A stretch of DNA of 59,167 nucleotides from a bacterium (GTDB lineage: Bacteria > Desulfobacterota > Binatia > HRBIN30 > CADEER01). Made by a program: the position numbers and the translations under genes. Below are positions 16,419 through 24,731 of the stretch, piece by piece. The notes under the pieces were generated by a model. It worked only from the letters and a program-made list of their open reading frames with translations, searched no databases and was not told the DNA's origin. Positions within the stretch are counted from its first letter, which is position 1; each line of letters begins with the position of its first letter. The stretch covers positions 1-59,167 of the forward strand of contig JAUIGL010000035.1 in assembly GCA_030430165.1 (NCBI GenBank), read 5' to 3'.

Positions 16419-16548
16419 AGAAACCACGGATGAACACGGATGAACACCGCGACGCGAGGAGAGAGCGGCATCGGTATGATTCCGAGAATCCCCCGTGGGC
16501 CCTTCTCTCATCCGTGTCAGACCGTGTTCATCCGTGGTTTTCTTTTTC
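16419..16548. repeat. Inverted repeat of an interspersed CACGGATGAACACGG element
   Basis: AAACCACGGATGAACACGG near 16421-16439 is the exact reverse complement of the bases near 16522-16540. Both arms include extra partial copies (GGATGAACAC and CATCCGTGTCAGA). A T-rich run (TTTTCTTTTT) follows the second arm, so transcripts leaving the thioredoxin-TPR gene would form a long hairpin. The sequence is non-coding and resembles a dispersed repeat. Confidence 0.7.
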
Positions 16549-16575
16549 GAGGCTAGGCTGCGCGGGCCCGATACG

Positions 16576-17202
16576 ATGACCGAGATCTACTTCATCCGGC
16601 ACGGTCGGACCGCCCAGAACACCGCCAAGCGATTTCAGGGTCATTCGGACACCGAGCTCGACGCGACCGGCCGGGACCAGGCACAGCGCATCGCGGAGCG
16701 GCTCGCTCAATCGGCGATCGCCGCGGTCTACACCTCGGATCTCACTCGCGCTCGGCAGACCGCCGAGGCGATCGCGTCGCGCGTCGGCGCTCCGCTGACG
16801 CAGCGATCCGATCTGCGCGAGATCGACGTCGGCAAAGCCACCGGCATGTCCAAAGAAGAGCTGATGGCCAACTACCCCGATCTGTTCTCGGACGACTGGC
16901 ACCAGGTTCGCTTCCCCGAAGGCGAATCCTACCACGACACAGGTTTGCGCATGACCGCCGCGGCTCGCGAGATCGCCGCCAGCCATCCCGACCAGTTGGT
17001 CGCGGCGGTTTCGCACGGCGGCGCCATCCGCTCGGTGATCGCCGAGCTGGTCGGAGTCCCGATCGACACCCTGCGTGGTTTGTTCGTGACCAACACCTCG
17101 ATCACGCGCATCGCCGTCGACCGAAAAGGACGCGGCCGCTTGCTCGGCCTCAACGACGCGGCCCACCTGGAAGACTGGTACCAGCCGCGCAGCGACGCCT
17201 GA
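16576..17202 (+). CDS. Histidine phosphatase (phosphoglycerate mutase-like)
   Basis: The 208-residue protein starts at ATG 16576. The phosphohistidine RHG motif is at its N-terminus (IYFIRHGRTAQN), followed by SDLTRARQTAEAI, a central Glu loop (REIDVGKATGM) and the second catalytic His in VSHGGAIRS. This is the GpmB/CobC branch of the histidine phosphatase superfamily. The substrate cannot be told from sequence: cobalamin, RNA or sugar-phosphate substrates are all possible. It is convergent with the secreted Cys-repeat gene. Confidence 0.88.
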   Translation: MTEIYFIRHGRTAQNTAKRFQGHSDTELDATGRDQAQRIAERLAQSAIAAVYTSDLTRARQTAEAIASRVGAPLTQRSDLREIDVGKATGMSKEELMANYPDLFSDDWHQVRFPEGESYHDTGLRMTAAAREIAASHPDQLVAAVSHGGAIRSVIAELVGVPIDTLRGLFVTNTSITRIAVDRKGRGRLLGLNDAAHLEDWYQPRSDA

Positions 17203-17204
17203 AC

Positions 17205-17238
17205 GCCGGCCCCAACCCGCGAACGGGTCGGGGCCGGC
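17205..17238. terminator. Long GC hairpin between convergent genes
   Basis: GCCGGCCCC (from 17205) pairs with GGGGCCGGC (ending 17238), extended inward by ACCCG/CGGGT with one mismatch, loop CGAA. It starts 2 bases after the phosphatase stop and lies just before the end of the convergent gene. No U-tract is present on either side, so it is a likely but not textbook bidirectional terminator. Confidence 0.5.
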
Positions 17239-17250
17239 AGTGTCAGACGA

Positions 17251-19650
17251 CTACTGGTCCCTCAGCTTGAGCTGATCGGACTCGTTCTTCTTGGCGTCCG
17301 CGGCCTCGAAGGTCGACTCCATGCAGACCGAGCCCTGGTCGTTGATCAGCTGGACGACGACCGGGAACTCGGCGATCGGCAGGGCGACCGCGAGAGCGTC
17401 CGGCAGGTTCGCCCCCTTGCCCTTCCACAGGGCCTTCGAACGATCGCTGTCGCTGGCCTTGAGGATGATCCGCTGGGTTCCATCCTGAGCCAGCGTCTTG
17501 TCCTTGTAGCGGTAGCCCTTGTTGCTGATCGGGCTCCAATTCGCCCCCGGATCGACGTGCGACTCCATGATCAGGGCCGCCGTGCTCCCCGCGTACAGAC
17601 ACAGGTCGTAGCCAGCCGTGGTCAGTGGGCTCGCCAAGGCGGCCTGCGTCGTCGCCTGACCGCGGATCCACTTGTAGATCAGCTTGTCACGCTTGTCGGG
17701 GGATTTGTCCTTGTAGAGCAGGATCGACTTCTCCGACGTGAGACAGCCCGCCGCCGGCTGTGTCGGGCAGTCGGGAGTCAGGCACATGTCGCTGCCCTCG
17801 TCGCAGAAGGTTCCCGTGCACGGATCGCCCGAGCTGACACAGCTTCCGCTCAGACAAGTCTCGTCGCCGGTGCAGAAAGCACCGTCGTCGCTACAGGGGG
17901 TGCCGTCGGCAACGAACGTGTCGGCCGGACAACTCGCCGAGCCGCCACCGCAGGTTTCCTCGACATCACACTCACCGGCGGAAACGCGGCATACCGTGCC
18001 GCTGTCGAAGACGTCGGCCGGACAGGTTTCGGTGGCGCCGTCGCAAGTCTCGGCGACGTCGCAGACTCCGGCGATCGCGCGGCACACGGTGCCGGCTGTC
18101 GCCAGCGAATCCGCCGGACAGCTCACGCCGACGCCGTCACACTCCTCGGCGACGTCACAGCCGCCGGCCGCGGCGCGGCAGACGGTTCCGGCCGGCTCGA
18201 CCGCGTCGGCCGGGCAACCAGCGCTCGACCCCGTGCAGAGCTCGTCGGCGTCGCACACGTCTCCGCTGGAAGCAGCACGACAGACCACCGTCGCCGGCTC
18301 GAAGGCATCGGCTGGACACCCAGCCGTCGCGCCGTCGCACGTTTCCTCGACGTCGCAAATACCTGCGGCGGCACGGCACACCACGCCGGCAGCTTCGACA
18401 CCGTCGGCGGGGCAGTCGTTGCCGACGCCGTCGCAAACTTCGGCGACGTCACAGCTTCCCGCGGCAGTCCGGCAGACCCCGGTGCTCTTGGCATCCGACG
18501 GGCAAGCTGCGGACGCGCCACTGCAGGTCTCGGCGACGTCACAAACGCCCGCCGCGCTCCTGCACACCGTGCCCGCCGGCGAGAGCTCGTCGGCCGGGCA
18601 GTCCTTGCCGATTCCATCGCAGGTCTCGTCGGCGTCGCAGAGATCGACACCAGTGCGGCACACCGTTCCCGCGGCGACCACCGCATCCGCCGGACACTCG
18701 CCGCTGACACCGTCGCAGGTCTCGGGCACGTCGCAGACGTCGCCGGCCGAAGTACTGCGACAAACCACTCCCGCGAGCTCGAGCTGGCAGCTCGCGGTAC
18801 AGCAGCTGCCCGCCTGGCCGTTGTCGGCGCCCTCGTCGCAATCTTCGCCGACGTCGATGACGCCGTCGCCGCAACCCGATGCACTCGCGACCGTGACCGT
18901 CACCCAGTGACCGTCCGGAGCCTGCGGCCGCGGCGGCACGGTGTAGGTACAGGCACTGACGTCGGGCAAGCGCGACTCCTGACCGAGCCGAATCGTAGAT
19001 GGATCACCCGACCCAGGCGTGTACGACGTCTGGGTCCAAGAGAAAGTCAACGTGTGCTGCTGCGGCACCCCGTGGCTCGCGCCGCTGATCGTCGCCGATC
19101 CCGAGAGGCTGAACGGCGAGGTGATCGGGTCGAAGCTCGAGCCTGTATCGTTGAGTCGCTGCGACCCGCCGGCGAACGTCAGGTCGAGCGACCCGCTGTC
19201 GAGCGAGCCACCGGTGTGGTTACCGCTCAGATCGAAGATCTCCGCCCAATTGCCGGCAGGGGGGAAGATGTTGTCGTCGTCGAGGCAGAGATCGCCGACC
19301 AGCGACGTGTCCACCGTAAGCTCATAAAGTCCGGGCGCGGTCACCGAGAAGGTGATCTGGTAGCTCGAGTCCAACGTCTGCCACCACGCCGGCTGCAACG
19401 CTTCCGAGTCTACACTGTTTGTAGATATATAGCGCGTGGTGAACGACGCTGCCGAGCTCGACGTCACCGAGACACTGCTCAGGGTGTCGAACTTTGCGAG
19501 CGCCGGAATGACTGATCCGTTGGGCTCGAACGCATCGAGCGGCGTGCTGCTGTTGGTTGGCAGCACACTCGAGATCGTCTGCGCCTGCACCGAGACCGAC
19601 GCGAGTACCACAGCGACGCACGAGAAAACCGCGAGCCGAACATACCTCAT
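17251..19650 (-). CDS. Secreted protein with nine disintegrin-like Cys repeats
   Basis: I chose ATG 19650, after a GGGGGAGG ribosome site, giving 799 residues. A Sec signal peptide ends at about residue 25 (VLASVSVQAQ). A Ser/Thr-rich beta domain of about 240 residues comes next. One Myxo-type repeat (CGDGVIDVGEDCDEG...CC) leads into nine tandem repeats of about 32 residues with the pattern CR-x4-8-CD-x2-E-x-C-x-G-x4-CPxD, then a degenerate Cys segment. A C-terminal beta domain contains SILLYKDKSPDKRDKL. The Cys pattern matches the core of animal disintegrin domains and of surface proteins in myxobacteria and relatives. A disulfide-rich extracellular protein is likely. No catalytic motif or sorting signal is seen. 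Confidence 0.85.
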   Translation of the reverse strand: MRYVRLAVFSCVAVVLASVSVQAQTISSVLPTNSSTPLDAFEPNGSVIPALAKFDTLSSVSVTSSSAASFTTRYISTNSVDSEALQPAWWQTLDSSYQITFSVTAPGLYELTVDTSLVGDLCLDDDNIFPPAGNWAEIFDLSGNHTGGSLDSGSLDLTFAGGSQRLNDTGSSFDPITSPFSLSGSATISGASHGVPQQHTLTFSWTQTSYTPGSGDPSTIRLGQESRLPDVSACTYTVPPRPQAPDGHWVTVTVASASGCGDGVIDVGEDCDEGADNGQAGSCCTASCQLELAGVVCRSTSAGDVCDVPETCDGVSGECPADAVVAAGTVCRTGVDLCDADETCDGIGKDCPADELSPAGTVCRSAAGVCDVAETCSGASAACPSDAKSTGVCRTAAGSCDVAEVCDGVGNDCPADGVEAAGVVCRAAAGICDVEETCDGATAGCPADAFEPATVVCRAASSGDVCDADELCTGSSAGCPADAVEPAGTVCRAAAGGCDVAEECDGVGVSCPADSLATAGTVCRAIAGVCDVAETCDGATETCPADVFDSGTVCRVSAGECDVEETCGGGSASCPADTFVADGTPCSDDGAFCTGDETCLSGSCVSSGDPCTGTFCDEGSDMCLTPDCPTQPAAGCLTSEKSILLYKDKSPDKRDKLIYKWIRGQATTQAALASPLTTAGYDLCLYAGSTAALIMESHVDPGANWSPISNKGYRYKDKTLAQDGTQRIILKASDSDRSKALWKGKGANLPDALAVALPIAEFPVVVQLINDQGSVCMESTFEAADAKKNESDQLKLRDQ
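17898..18762 (-). repeat. Tandem array of nine ~96-bp coding repeats
   Basis: Nine in-frame units encode about 32 residues each, with six invariant or near-invariant Cys per unit and the CPADA/CPADG box. Units differ at many silent and non-silent positions, so the array is old rather than a recent expansion. Units 1 and 6 carry two or three extra residues (CRSTSAGDVCD and CRAASSGDVCD). Confidence 0.85.
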
Positions 19651-19672
19651 AGTCGAACCTCCCCCTTGCAGA

Positions 19673-19710
19673 TGTACAATTCGGTACAATCAGCAGAGGG
19701 AGCTTGTCAA
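19673..19710 (-). promoter_or_regulatory. Candidate promoter with palindrome for the Cys-repeat gene
   Basis: On the minus strand TTGACA (19710-19705) is followed after 16-17 bases by a poor -10 (TGTACC). The -10 overlaps an inverted repeat, TGTAC-N6-GTACA (19673-19688). A palindrome at this position could be an operator. The -35 is a perfect consensus match; the -10 is weak. Confidence 0.45.
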
Positions 19711-19916
19711 CGAAGATCGTTCGTTGTTCTCGCTTATCAACTGATCGGGCCGGGGCCCGAGTTGCACCCCGGCAGCTGGGACCCGGGGTGGGTCGCCCAT
19801 CGCCTCTCCGGGCTCGATGCAAGCCAACCACCCCCAGATCCCAGCTCCCAGATCCCAGCTCCCAAGCGAAGCGCGACGCTGCCATCGCTCGCCAAACCCT
19901 GTATGACCAGCCTCCA

Positions 19917-21284
19917 ATGTCTCCCGGCCCGGACCATCGCTTCCTGACCAGCCCGCACCGGACCTTTCTCGGCCTGTCACTTCCGGTGTTGCTGTCGCTG
20001 ACCGCCGAGCCGCTCACCGGGCTGGTCGACACCGCTTTCGTCGCCCGCCTCGGCGACGCCGCACTCGCCGGACTCGGCGTGTCGACGGCCCTTCTTGCCG
20101 GCACCTTCTGGGTCTTCAACTTCCTGTCGATCGGAACCCAAACCGAAGTGGCCGCATCTCTCGGCCGCGACGAACGCGACGGTCTGGCGCGCGCCGCGGG
20201 CACCGCCGTCACCATCTCTGTTGCGATCGGCACCGTGGTCGCACTACTCCTCTATCCCGCCCTTCCCTTTCTCACCGGCCTGTTCGGCGCCAAGGGCGCG
20301 GTGAGCACGACCGCCACCACCTATCTCGAGATCCGACTGGTCGGCGCACCGGCGATTCTCGCCAGCCACGCGGTCTACGGCGCCTTTCGCGGACTGCAGG
20401 ACATGCGGACCCCGCTGGCGATCGCGGTCGGCGCCAATGCGACCAACATCGCGCTCGACGCGCTGTTGATCCACGGTACCGGCCCGATCCCCGCCTTCGG
20501 CATTGCCGGCGCCGCCTGGGCGTCGACCATCAGTCACATTCTCGCCGCCGCCGCCGGCGTCGAGTTGTTCCGCCGGCGCAACGGAATCCGCGCCCCGCGC
20601 GCGCTAAGAGACGCGCTGCGACTGTTCACCATCGGCCGCGACCTGTTCGTGCGGACCGGCGTGCTGCTGCTCTTCATGATGTACTCGACGCGGGTCGCCA
20701 ACCTGATCTCGGTCGACGCCGGCGCAACCCACCAGGCCGTCCGCACCGTATGGATCTTCACCGCCTTCCTTCTCGACGCATACGCCTCGACCGCGCAGAG
20801 CCTGGTCGGCTTCTTCCTCGGGCAATCGGCCTACGACACCGCGCGCCGCGTCGCCCGGCTGGCCTGCGGTTGGGGCTTCGCCACGGGGATAGCGGTCGCC
20901 CTGCTGATGTGGGCGACCACCGACATGGTCAGCCAGGCCCTGGTCGGCAGCCCTGCCACGCCGATGTTTCGCTTCGCCTGGTTGATCGCCGCGGCAGCGC
21001 AACCGATCAATGCCATTTCCTTCGTCACCGACGGAATCCACTGGGGAACCGGCGACTACCGCTACCTGCGAAACGCCATGCTACTGGCTTCCGGCGGCGG
21101 AATCGCCGCGCTGGTCGCCGTGGAGCACGCGGCCGCGCCATCGCTGGCGCAGGTGTGGACGGTCATCGCCGCCTGGATCGCGGTCCGCGCCGCCTTCGGC
21201 CTCGGACGCATCTGGCCGCGCGTCAGCGGCCCTCTCGCCGCCGGCAGTCGCCGGGGCGAGCAGTCCGTCGCAAGAGCGGGATAG
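19917..21284 (+). CDS. MATE-family multidrug/metabolite exporter
   Basis: This 455-residue protein with about 12 hydrophobic helices starts at ATG 19917 (SPGPDHRFLTSPHRTFLGL). It has the MATE features LSLPVLLSLTAEPLTGLVDTAF, VARLGDAALAGLGV, the helix-4/5 loop GAFRGLQDMRTPL and a second-half repeat. It belongs to the DinF-like branch by the early Glu-Pro and Asp residues. It would export cationic or aromatic compounds using Na+ or H+; the substrate is unknown. The 220 bases upstream contain a short duplicated AGATCCCAGCTCCC. Confidence 0.88.
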   Translation: MSPGPDHRFLTSPHRTFLGLSLPVLLSLTAEPLTGLVDTAFVARLGDAALAGLGVSTALLAGTFWVFNFLSIGTQTEVAASLGRDERDGLARAAGTAVTISVAIGTVVALLLYPALPFLTGLFGAKGAVSTTATTYLEIRLVGAPAILASHAVYGAFRGLQDMRTPLAIAVGANATNIALDALLIHGTGPIPAFGIAGAAWASTISHILAAAAGVELFRRRNGIRAPRALRDALRLFTIGRDLFVRTGVLLLFMMYSTRVANLISVDAGATHQAVRTVWIFTAFLLDAYASTAQSLVGFFLGQSAYDTARRVARLACGWGFATGIAVALLMWATTDMVSQALVGSPATPMFRFAWLIAAAAQPINAISFVTDGIHWGTGDYRYLRNAMLLASGGGIAALVAVEHAAAPSLAQVWTVIAAWIAVRAAFGLGRIWPRVSGPLAAGSRRGEQSVARAG

Positions 21285-21317
21285 CGGAAAAAATGATGGC
21301 GATCAGCGCATCCAGGA

Positions 21318-21833
21318 TCACTTGGTCAGTGCGGCTATCAATGCGCTGACGGCAGCATCGGCAATCGCGCGCATCTCGTCGTCGGTTCGGTCCTGGATCG
21401 GATGCTCGACGAACACGGCAGCCGGATCGGCGCCCAAAGCTTCGGCCTGTCGCTCCGCGCCGTCGACGAACTCCCGCGTGGCGACGTACACCCCCGGGAC
21501 GCCGCGCCCTTCCAGGTCAACGATGTCGTGCACACTGCACGACGTGCAGCTGCCTCAGTCGGCGAGCGCTTCGATGACCGCGCCGCACTCGACCGCAACC
21601 TGTTGCCGGAGATCGACCGGCGCCGGCTTCGTAAAGGTCGGCTTGCGATAGCGACGCACCGAAGCGCCCTTCTCTTCGAGCCGCTCCTGAAGCCGGTCGA
21701 GGAAGAGGTCGCCGCGCGGTTTCGAGATGTCGAGCAGCCCGACCGTCACCCCCGACAGAGTTTCGAGGCGTTCCAGACGGGCACGCCGCGACGGTGTCGT
21801 TTCGTTGGTGGGGTCGAGAATGTATCGCTTCAT
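21318..21833 (-). CDS. UGSC-family selenoprotein (in-frame TGA at 21557-21555 read as Sec)
   Basis: From ATG 21833 the frame runs 92 codons to a TGA, then continues without interruption for 78 more codons to the stop at 21318. The TGA codon is followed by GGC AGC TGC, giving U93-G-S-C in the context ALAD-U-GSCTSCSVHD. This is the signature of the UGSC family, whose other members carry CGSC at the same place. Conserved family segments flank it on both sides: GLLDISKPRGDLFLDRL before, and GVPGVYVATREFV, VEHPIQD and DAAVSALIAAL after. It is expected to be a 171-residue redox protein. The start overlaps the upstream gene as ATGA. A hairpin follows the TGA. The reaction is unknown. Confidence 0.88.
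21530..21553 (-). promoter_or_regulatory. SECIS-like hairpin directly after the Sec codon
   Basis: Immediately 3' of the TGA the mRNA can form a stem. GCA pairs with UGC, then after a bulged G, GCUGCAC pairs with GUGCAGU, around a GUC apical loop. A bulge in the stem and a GU in the apical loop are features of bacterial SECIS elements bound by SelB. The loop is slightly closer to the TGA than in the best-known examples, so the pairing should be checked by covariation. Confidence 0.5.
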
Positions 21834-23257
21834 GGCTCGATGGGCTGGGTCACGGGTCGGCTGCCGATGTCGCCACCGGCCCAACCGCCGATGATGGTCG
21901 AGAACAGACCCGCTCCTCCTCCGCAGTGAACGATCAAGATGCCGTTTGCACCGAACTTCGGCAAGCGCGCCCCCGCCAGGTCGCCGGGAACGCCTTCGGC
22001 AATGCCGTCCGCCCCCCGCATCAGCTCTTCACCGGGGATCTGCAACAACTCGTGCAGCCGCTCGGTCAGGCGGGCGCGGTCCCAGCCCGCTTCGCGGAAG
22101 ATCCGGGCGTGCTCGGGGCCAATCGCCAGGATCGCGTCGAACACCAGCACCAGCTTGGGATGGTGGACGGTGCGCAGGTTGACCGCGAACGACCGCGCCA
22201 GACTCTCCGGGTCGCGCGAAATCTGATCGACCACGCAGCGCGGGCCCTCGCCCGGAAAGAGCGTGATCGCGTCGCTCAGGGGCGGCAGACCACGGCTGGT
22301 CGCGAGCGGCTCGAACGGCGACCCCTCTTCGTCCTCGGCGAAGCAGAACGAAAGCTTGCCGGGGTTTCCGTGGGTGGCGCGGTCGATCTCGCCCGGCTTG
22401 CCGCCGCCCACGTTGCGCACCACCAGCTGCAGCGCGCGTCCAATCGTCAGGTTGGCGCGATTGCCCTGTCCGAACACGTTGATCCCGGACGACATGCCGA
22501 TGCGTCGCCGGATCGGGCCGTTGACGATTAGCACCGGCCCAGCCGGCATGGTCGTGCACAGCAAGCCGTGCATGTTGAACGCGTCGGTGCACGCCGCCTC
22601 GACGGCGGCCAGCACCACTGGCAGATACTCCGGCTTGCAACCTGCCATGACCGCGTTGATCGCAACCTTCTCGACAGAGCACTCGGCAAGCGCCGGCGGC
22701 ACCACCGCAACGATTTCATCGGGCCGGCGACGTGTCCCGTCGAGCATATCGAGCACCCGCTGCTCGGTCGGCGGCACCAGCGGAAGCCCGTCGCTCCAAC
22801 CGCGATCCCACATCGCCTCGAAGTCGTCCTCCGCGTCGAGCTCGACTCGGCGGGCGCCGAGAATGTCGCTGCCGAACTGGGCCCGCAGCGCCGAGGCGCG
22901 TTGCGGTTCGACCGACATCGAGCCGCAGCCCGGGCGCATCTCCGGCAACTCGCTTCCCAGCCCGGCGACGCCGGAAACCGATTCCCATTCGCCGCGGTGC
23001 CATCCGATCGCGCGATCGGTCTCGCGCGAGCCCTCGAGCCGCACCAGCGTCGGTACGGTCTCGATCTTGTTCTTCCAGGAGAACTCGAGGCCGCTATCGT
23101 CGACCGGCCCCATCTCGGGCGGGAAATCGGGATCGTCCTGCGTATAGATGGTAAGCGGCTGCGAACCCGCAATCTGCCGCAGCACCGGCACCACCATCGC
23201 GCAGGTCGGGCAGTCGCGCTTGACCACTGCCACCAGCCGAGTCTGAACGTCACTCAT
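21830..23257 (-). CDS. Thioredoxin-fold protein fused to a large conserved domain, partner of the UGSC selenoprotein
   Basis: The 475-residue product begins with a thioredoxin-like domain (residues about 1-120) bearing a CPTC motif (KRDCPTCAMVVPVL) and the cis-Pro segment ETVPTLVRL. The remaining 350 residues are a separate conserved-looking domain. It has Cys-containing segments (VPPALAECSVEKVAINAVMAGC, HGLLCTTMPAGPVLIVNG) and Gly-rich ends (HCGGGAGLFSTIIGGWAGG). I do not recognise this domain. Its TGA overlaps the selenoprotein ATG by 4 bases, which implies coupled translation and possibly a complex. A redox relay from the CPTC site to the Sec site is plausible but inferred. Confidence 0.75.
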   Translation of the reverse strand: MSDVQTRLVAVVKRDCPTCAMVVPVLRQIAGSQPLTIYTQDDPDFPPEMGPVDDSGLEFSWKNKIETVPTLVRLEGSRETDRAIGWHRGEWESVSGVAGLGSELPEMRPGCGSMSVEPQRASALRAQFGSDILGARRVELDAEDDFEAMWDRGWSDGLPLVPPTEQRVLDMLDGTRRRPDEIVAVVPPALAECSVEKVAINAVMAGCKPEYLPVVLAAVEAACTDAFNMHGLLCTTMPAGPVLIVNGPIRRRIGMSSGINVFGQGNRANLTIGRALQLVVRNVGGGKPGEIDRATHGNPGKLSFCFAEDEEGSPFEPLATSRGLPPLSDAITLFPGEGPRCVVDQISRDPESLARSFAVNLRTVHHPKLVLVFDAILAIGPEHARIFREAGWDRARLTERLHELLQIPGEELMRGADGIAEGVPGDLAGARLPKFGANGILIVHCGGGAGLFSTIIGGWAGGDIGSRPVTQPIEP

Positions 23258-23450
23258 GGTCGAAGAATCCTGGAACGAATCGAGCGGCGCTACAAGGCGT
23301 ATCTGGCGGGAAAGGATGACACCAAGACGACCCTATGGGATCCTACGTGAACATGGTTGCGCTCCTGAACCTGCTGGTCGACGACGACGGCCTCCTGGTA
23401 CGATCCGCCCGCGGCCGAATCTGCAGAGGGGCACCCCGGAAAGGCGACCG

Positions 23451-24707
23451 ATGAAGTTCGGAATCTTCTACGAGCACCAGCTACCTCGGCCCTGGCGAGA
23501 TGGGGATGAGCAACGCCTGTACAACGAGGCGCTCGAGCAGGTCGAGCTCGCCGACCGCCTCGGCATCGACTACGCCTGGGAGGTCGAGCACCACTTCCTC
23601 GAGGAGTACTCGCATTCGTCCGCACCGGAGGTATTCCTCGCCGCTTGCGCGCAACGCACCCAACGCATCCGCCTCGGCCACGGGATCCGGCTGATGCCGC
23701 CGGGATTCAACCACCCGGCCAAGATCGCGGCGACGATCGCCACCCTCGACCTGGTATCGAACGGCCGCGTCGATTTCGGTACGGGCGAGTCCGCATCGCG
23801 CATGGAGCTCGAAGGCTTCGGCATCACGCGAGAGGAAAAGCAGGCGATGTGGCGCGAGGCGACCGAGCAGGCCGCCAACCTGTTGGTGATGGATCCGTAC
23901 CCCGGCTACCGGGGCAAGTACTTCTCGATGCCGTGCCGCAACCTGGTGCCGAAGCCGGTCCAGAAACCGCACCCACCGATGTGGATGGCGTGCTCGAGTC
24001 GCGAGATGATCCACATGGCGGCAAAGAACGGACTCGGCGCGCTCACCTTCGCCTTCATCGATCCCGACGAGGCAGAGCACTGGGTACAGGACTACTACCG
24101 CACGATCGAAACCGAGTGCGTGCCGATCGGCCACACCGTCAACCCGAACATCGCCATGGTCACCGGGTTCTCGTGCCACGAGGACGCCGAGGAGGCGCGC
24201 CGGCGCGGCGCCGATGGCTTCCGCTTCTTCGGCTTCGCGCTCGGCTACTACTATATGTTCGGAAATCACAAGCCGGGCCGCAGCGACATCTGGAGTCAGT
24301 TCGAAGCGGCGCGTGAAACGATGCCCAACAACTCCTTCGGCGGCATCGGCTCCCCCGACCAGCTGCGCGCGCACCTGCGGCGATTCGCCGAGGTCGGCGT
24401 CGACCAGACCATTTTCATCCAACAGGGCGGCAACAACCGGCACCAGCACATCTGCGAGTCGCTCGAGCTCTTCGCGAGCCAGGTCATGCCGGAGTTCAAG
24501 GAAGACGAGCAACGCCGGCAAGCGGAGAAGGACCGGCGCCTGGCGCCGGCGATCGAGGCCGCGCTCGCGCGCAAGCCGCGCATGGAACCGCTCGCCGAGT
24601 CCGACATCCCCGCCTACCGCGCCTACGGACGCGTGGTCCCGGAAGACCGCAAGCCCGGCAGCGGCGCCGGGCTCGACATCCCACGCGAATCACCGACCGA
24701 CTCCTGA
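23451..24707 (+). CDS. LLM-class flavin-dependent oxidoreductase
   Basis: The 418-residue protein has the bacterial luciferase-like TIM-barrel. It starts KFGIFYEHQLPRPW and has AWEVEHHFLEEYSHS (the His-containing flavin loop), RIRLGHGI, LDLVSNGRVDFGTG, and a C-terminal GGIGSPDQLRAHL. Such enzymes use FMNH2 or F420H2 with O2 to oxidise varied substrates. The cofactor and substrate cannot be assigned here. ATG 23451 follows GGAAAGG. It is divergent from the Trx-UGSC operon and 24 bases upstream of pyk. Confidence 0.85.
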   Translation: MKFGIFYEHQLPRPWRDGDEQRLYNEALEQVELADRLGIDYAWEVEHHFLEEYSHSSAPEVFLAACAQRTQRIRLGHGIRLMPPGFNHPAKIAATIATLDLVSNGRVDFGTGESASRMELEGFGITREEKQAMWREATEQAANLLVMDPYPGYRGKYFSMPCRNLVPKPVQKPHPPMWMACSSREMIHMAAKNGLGALTFAFIDPDEAEHWVQDYYRTIETECVPIGHTVNPNIAMVTGFSCHEDAEEARRRGADGFRFFGFALGYYYMFGNHKPGRSDIWSQFEAARETMPNNSFGGIGSPDQLRAHLRRFAEVGVDQTIFIQQGGNNRHQHICESLELFASQVMPEFKEDEQRRQAEKDRRLAPAIEAALARKPRMEPLAESDIPAYRAYGRVVPEDRKPGSGAGLDIPRESPTDS

Positions 24708-24731
24708 CCCATCGACGGAGCACCACGCACG

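Noticed and set aside
17557..19515. 650-codon open frame antisense to the Cys-repeat gene
   Set aside because: The repeat array on the minus strand has the signal peptide, ribosome site and domain pattern. The plus frame is its shadow.
21318..21884. Broken gene or pseudogene at the TGA of the UGSC locus
   Set aside because: Both sides of the TGA are in the same frame, match one family, and the TGA is at the known Sec position, so recoding explains it better than decay.
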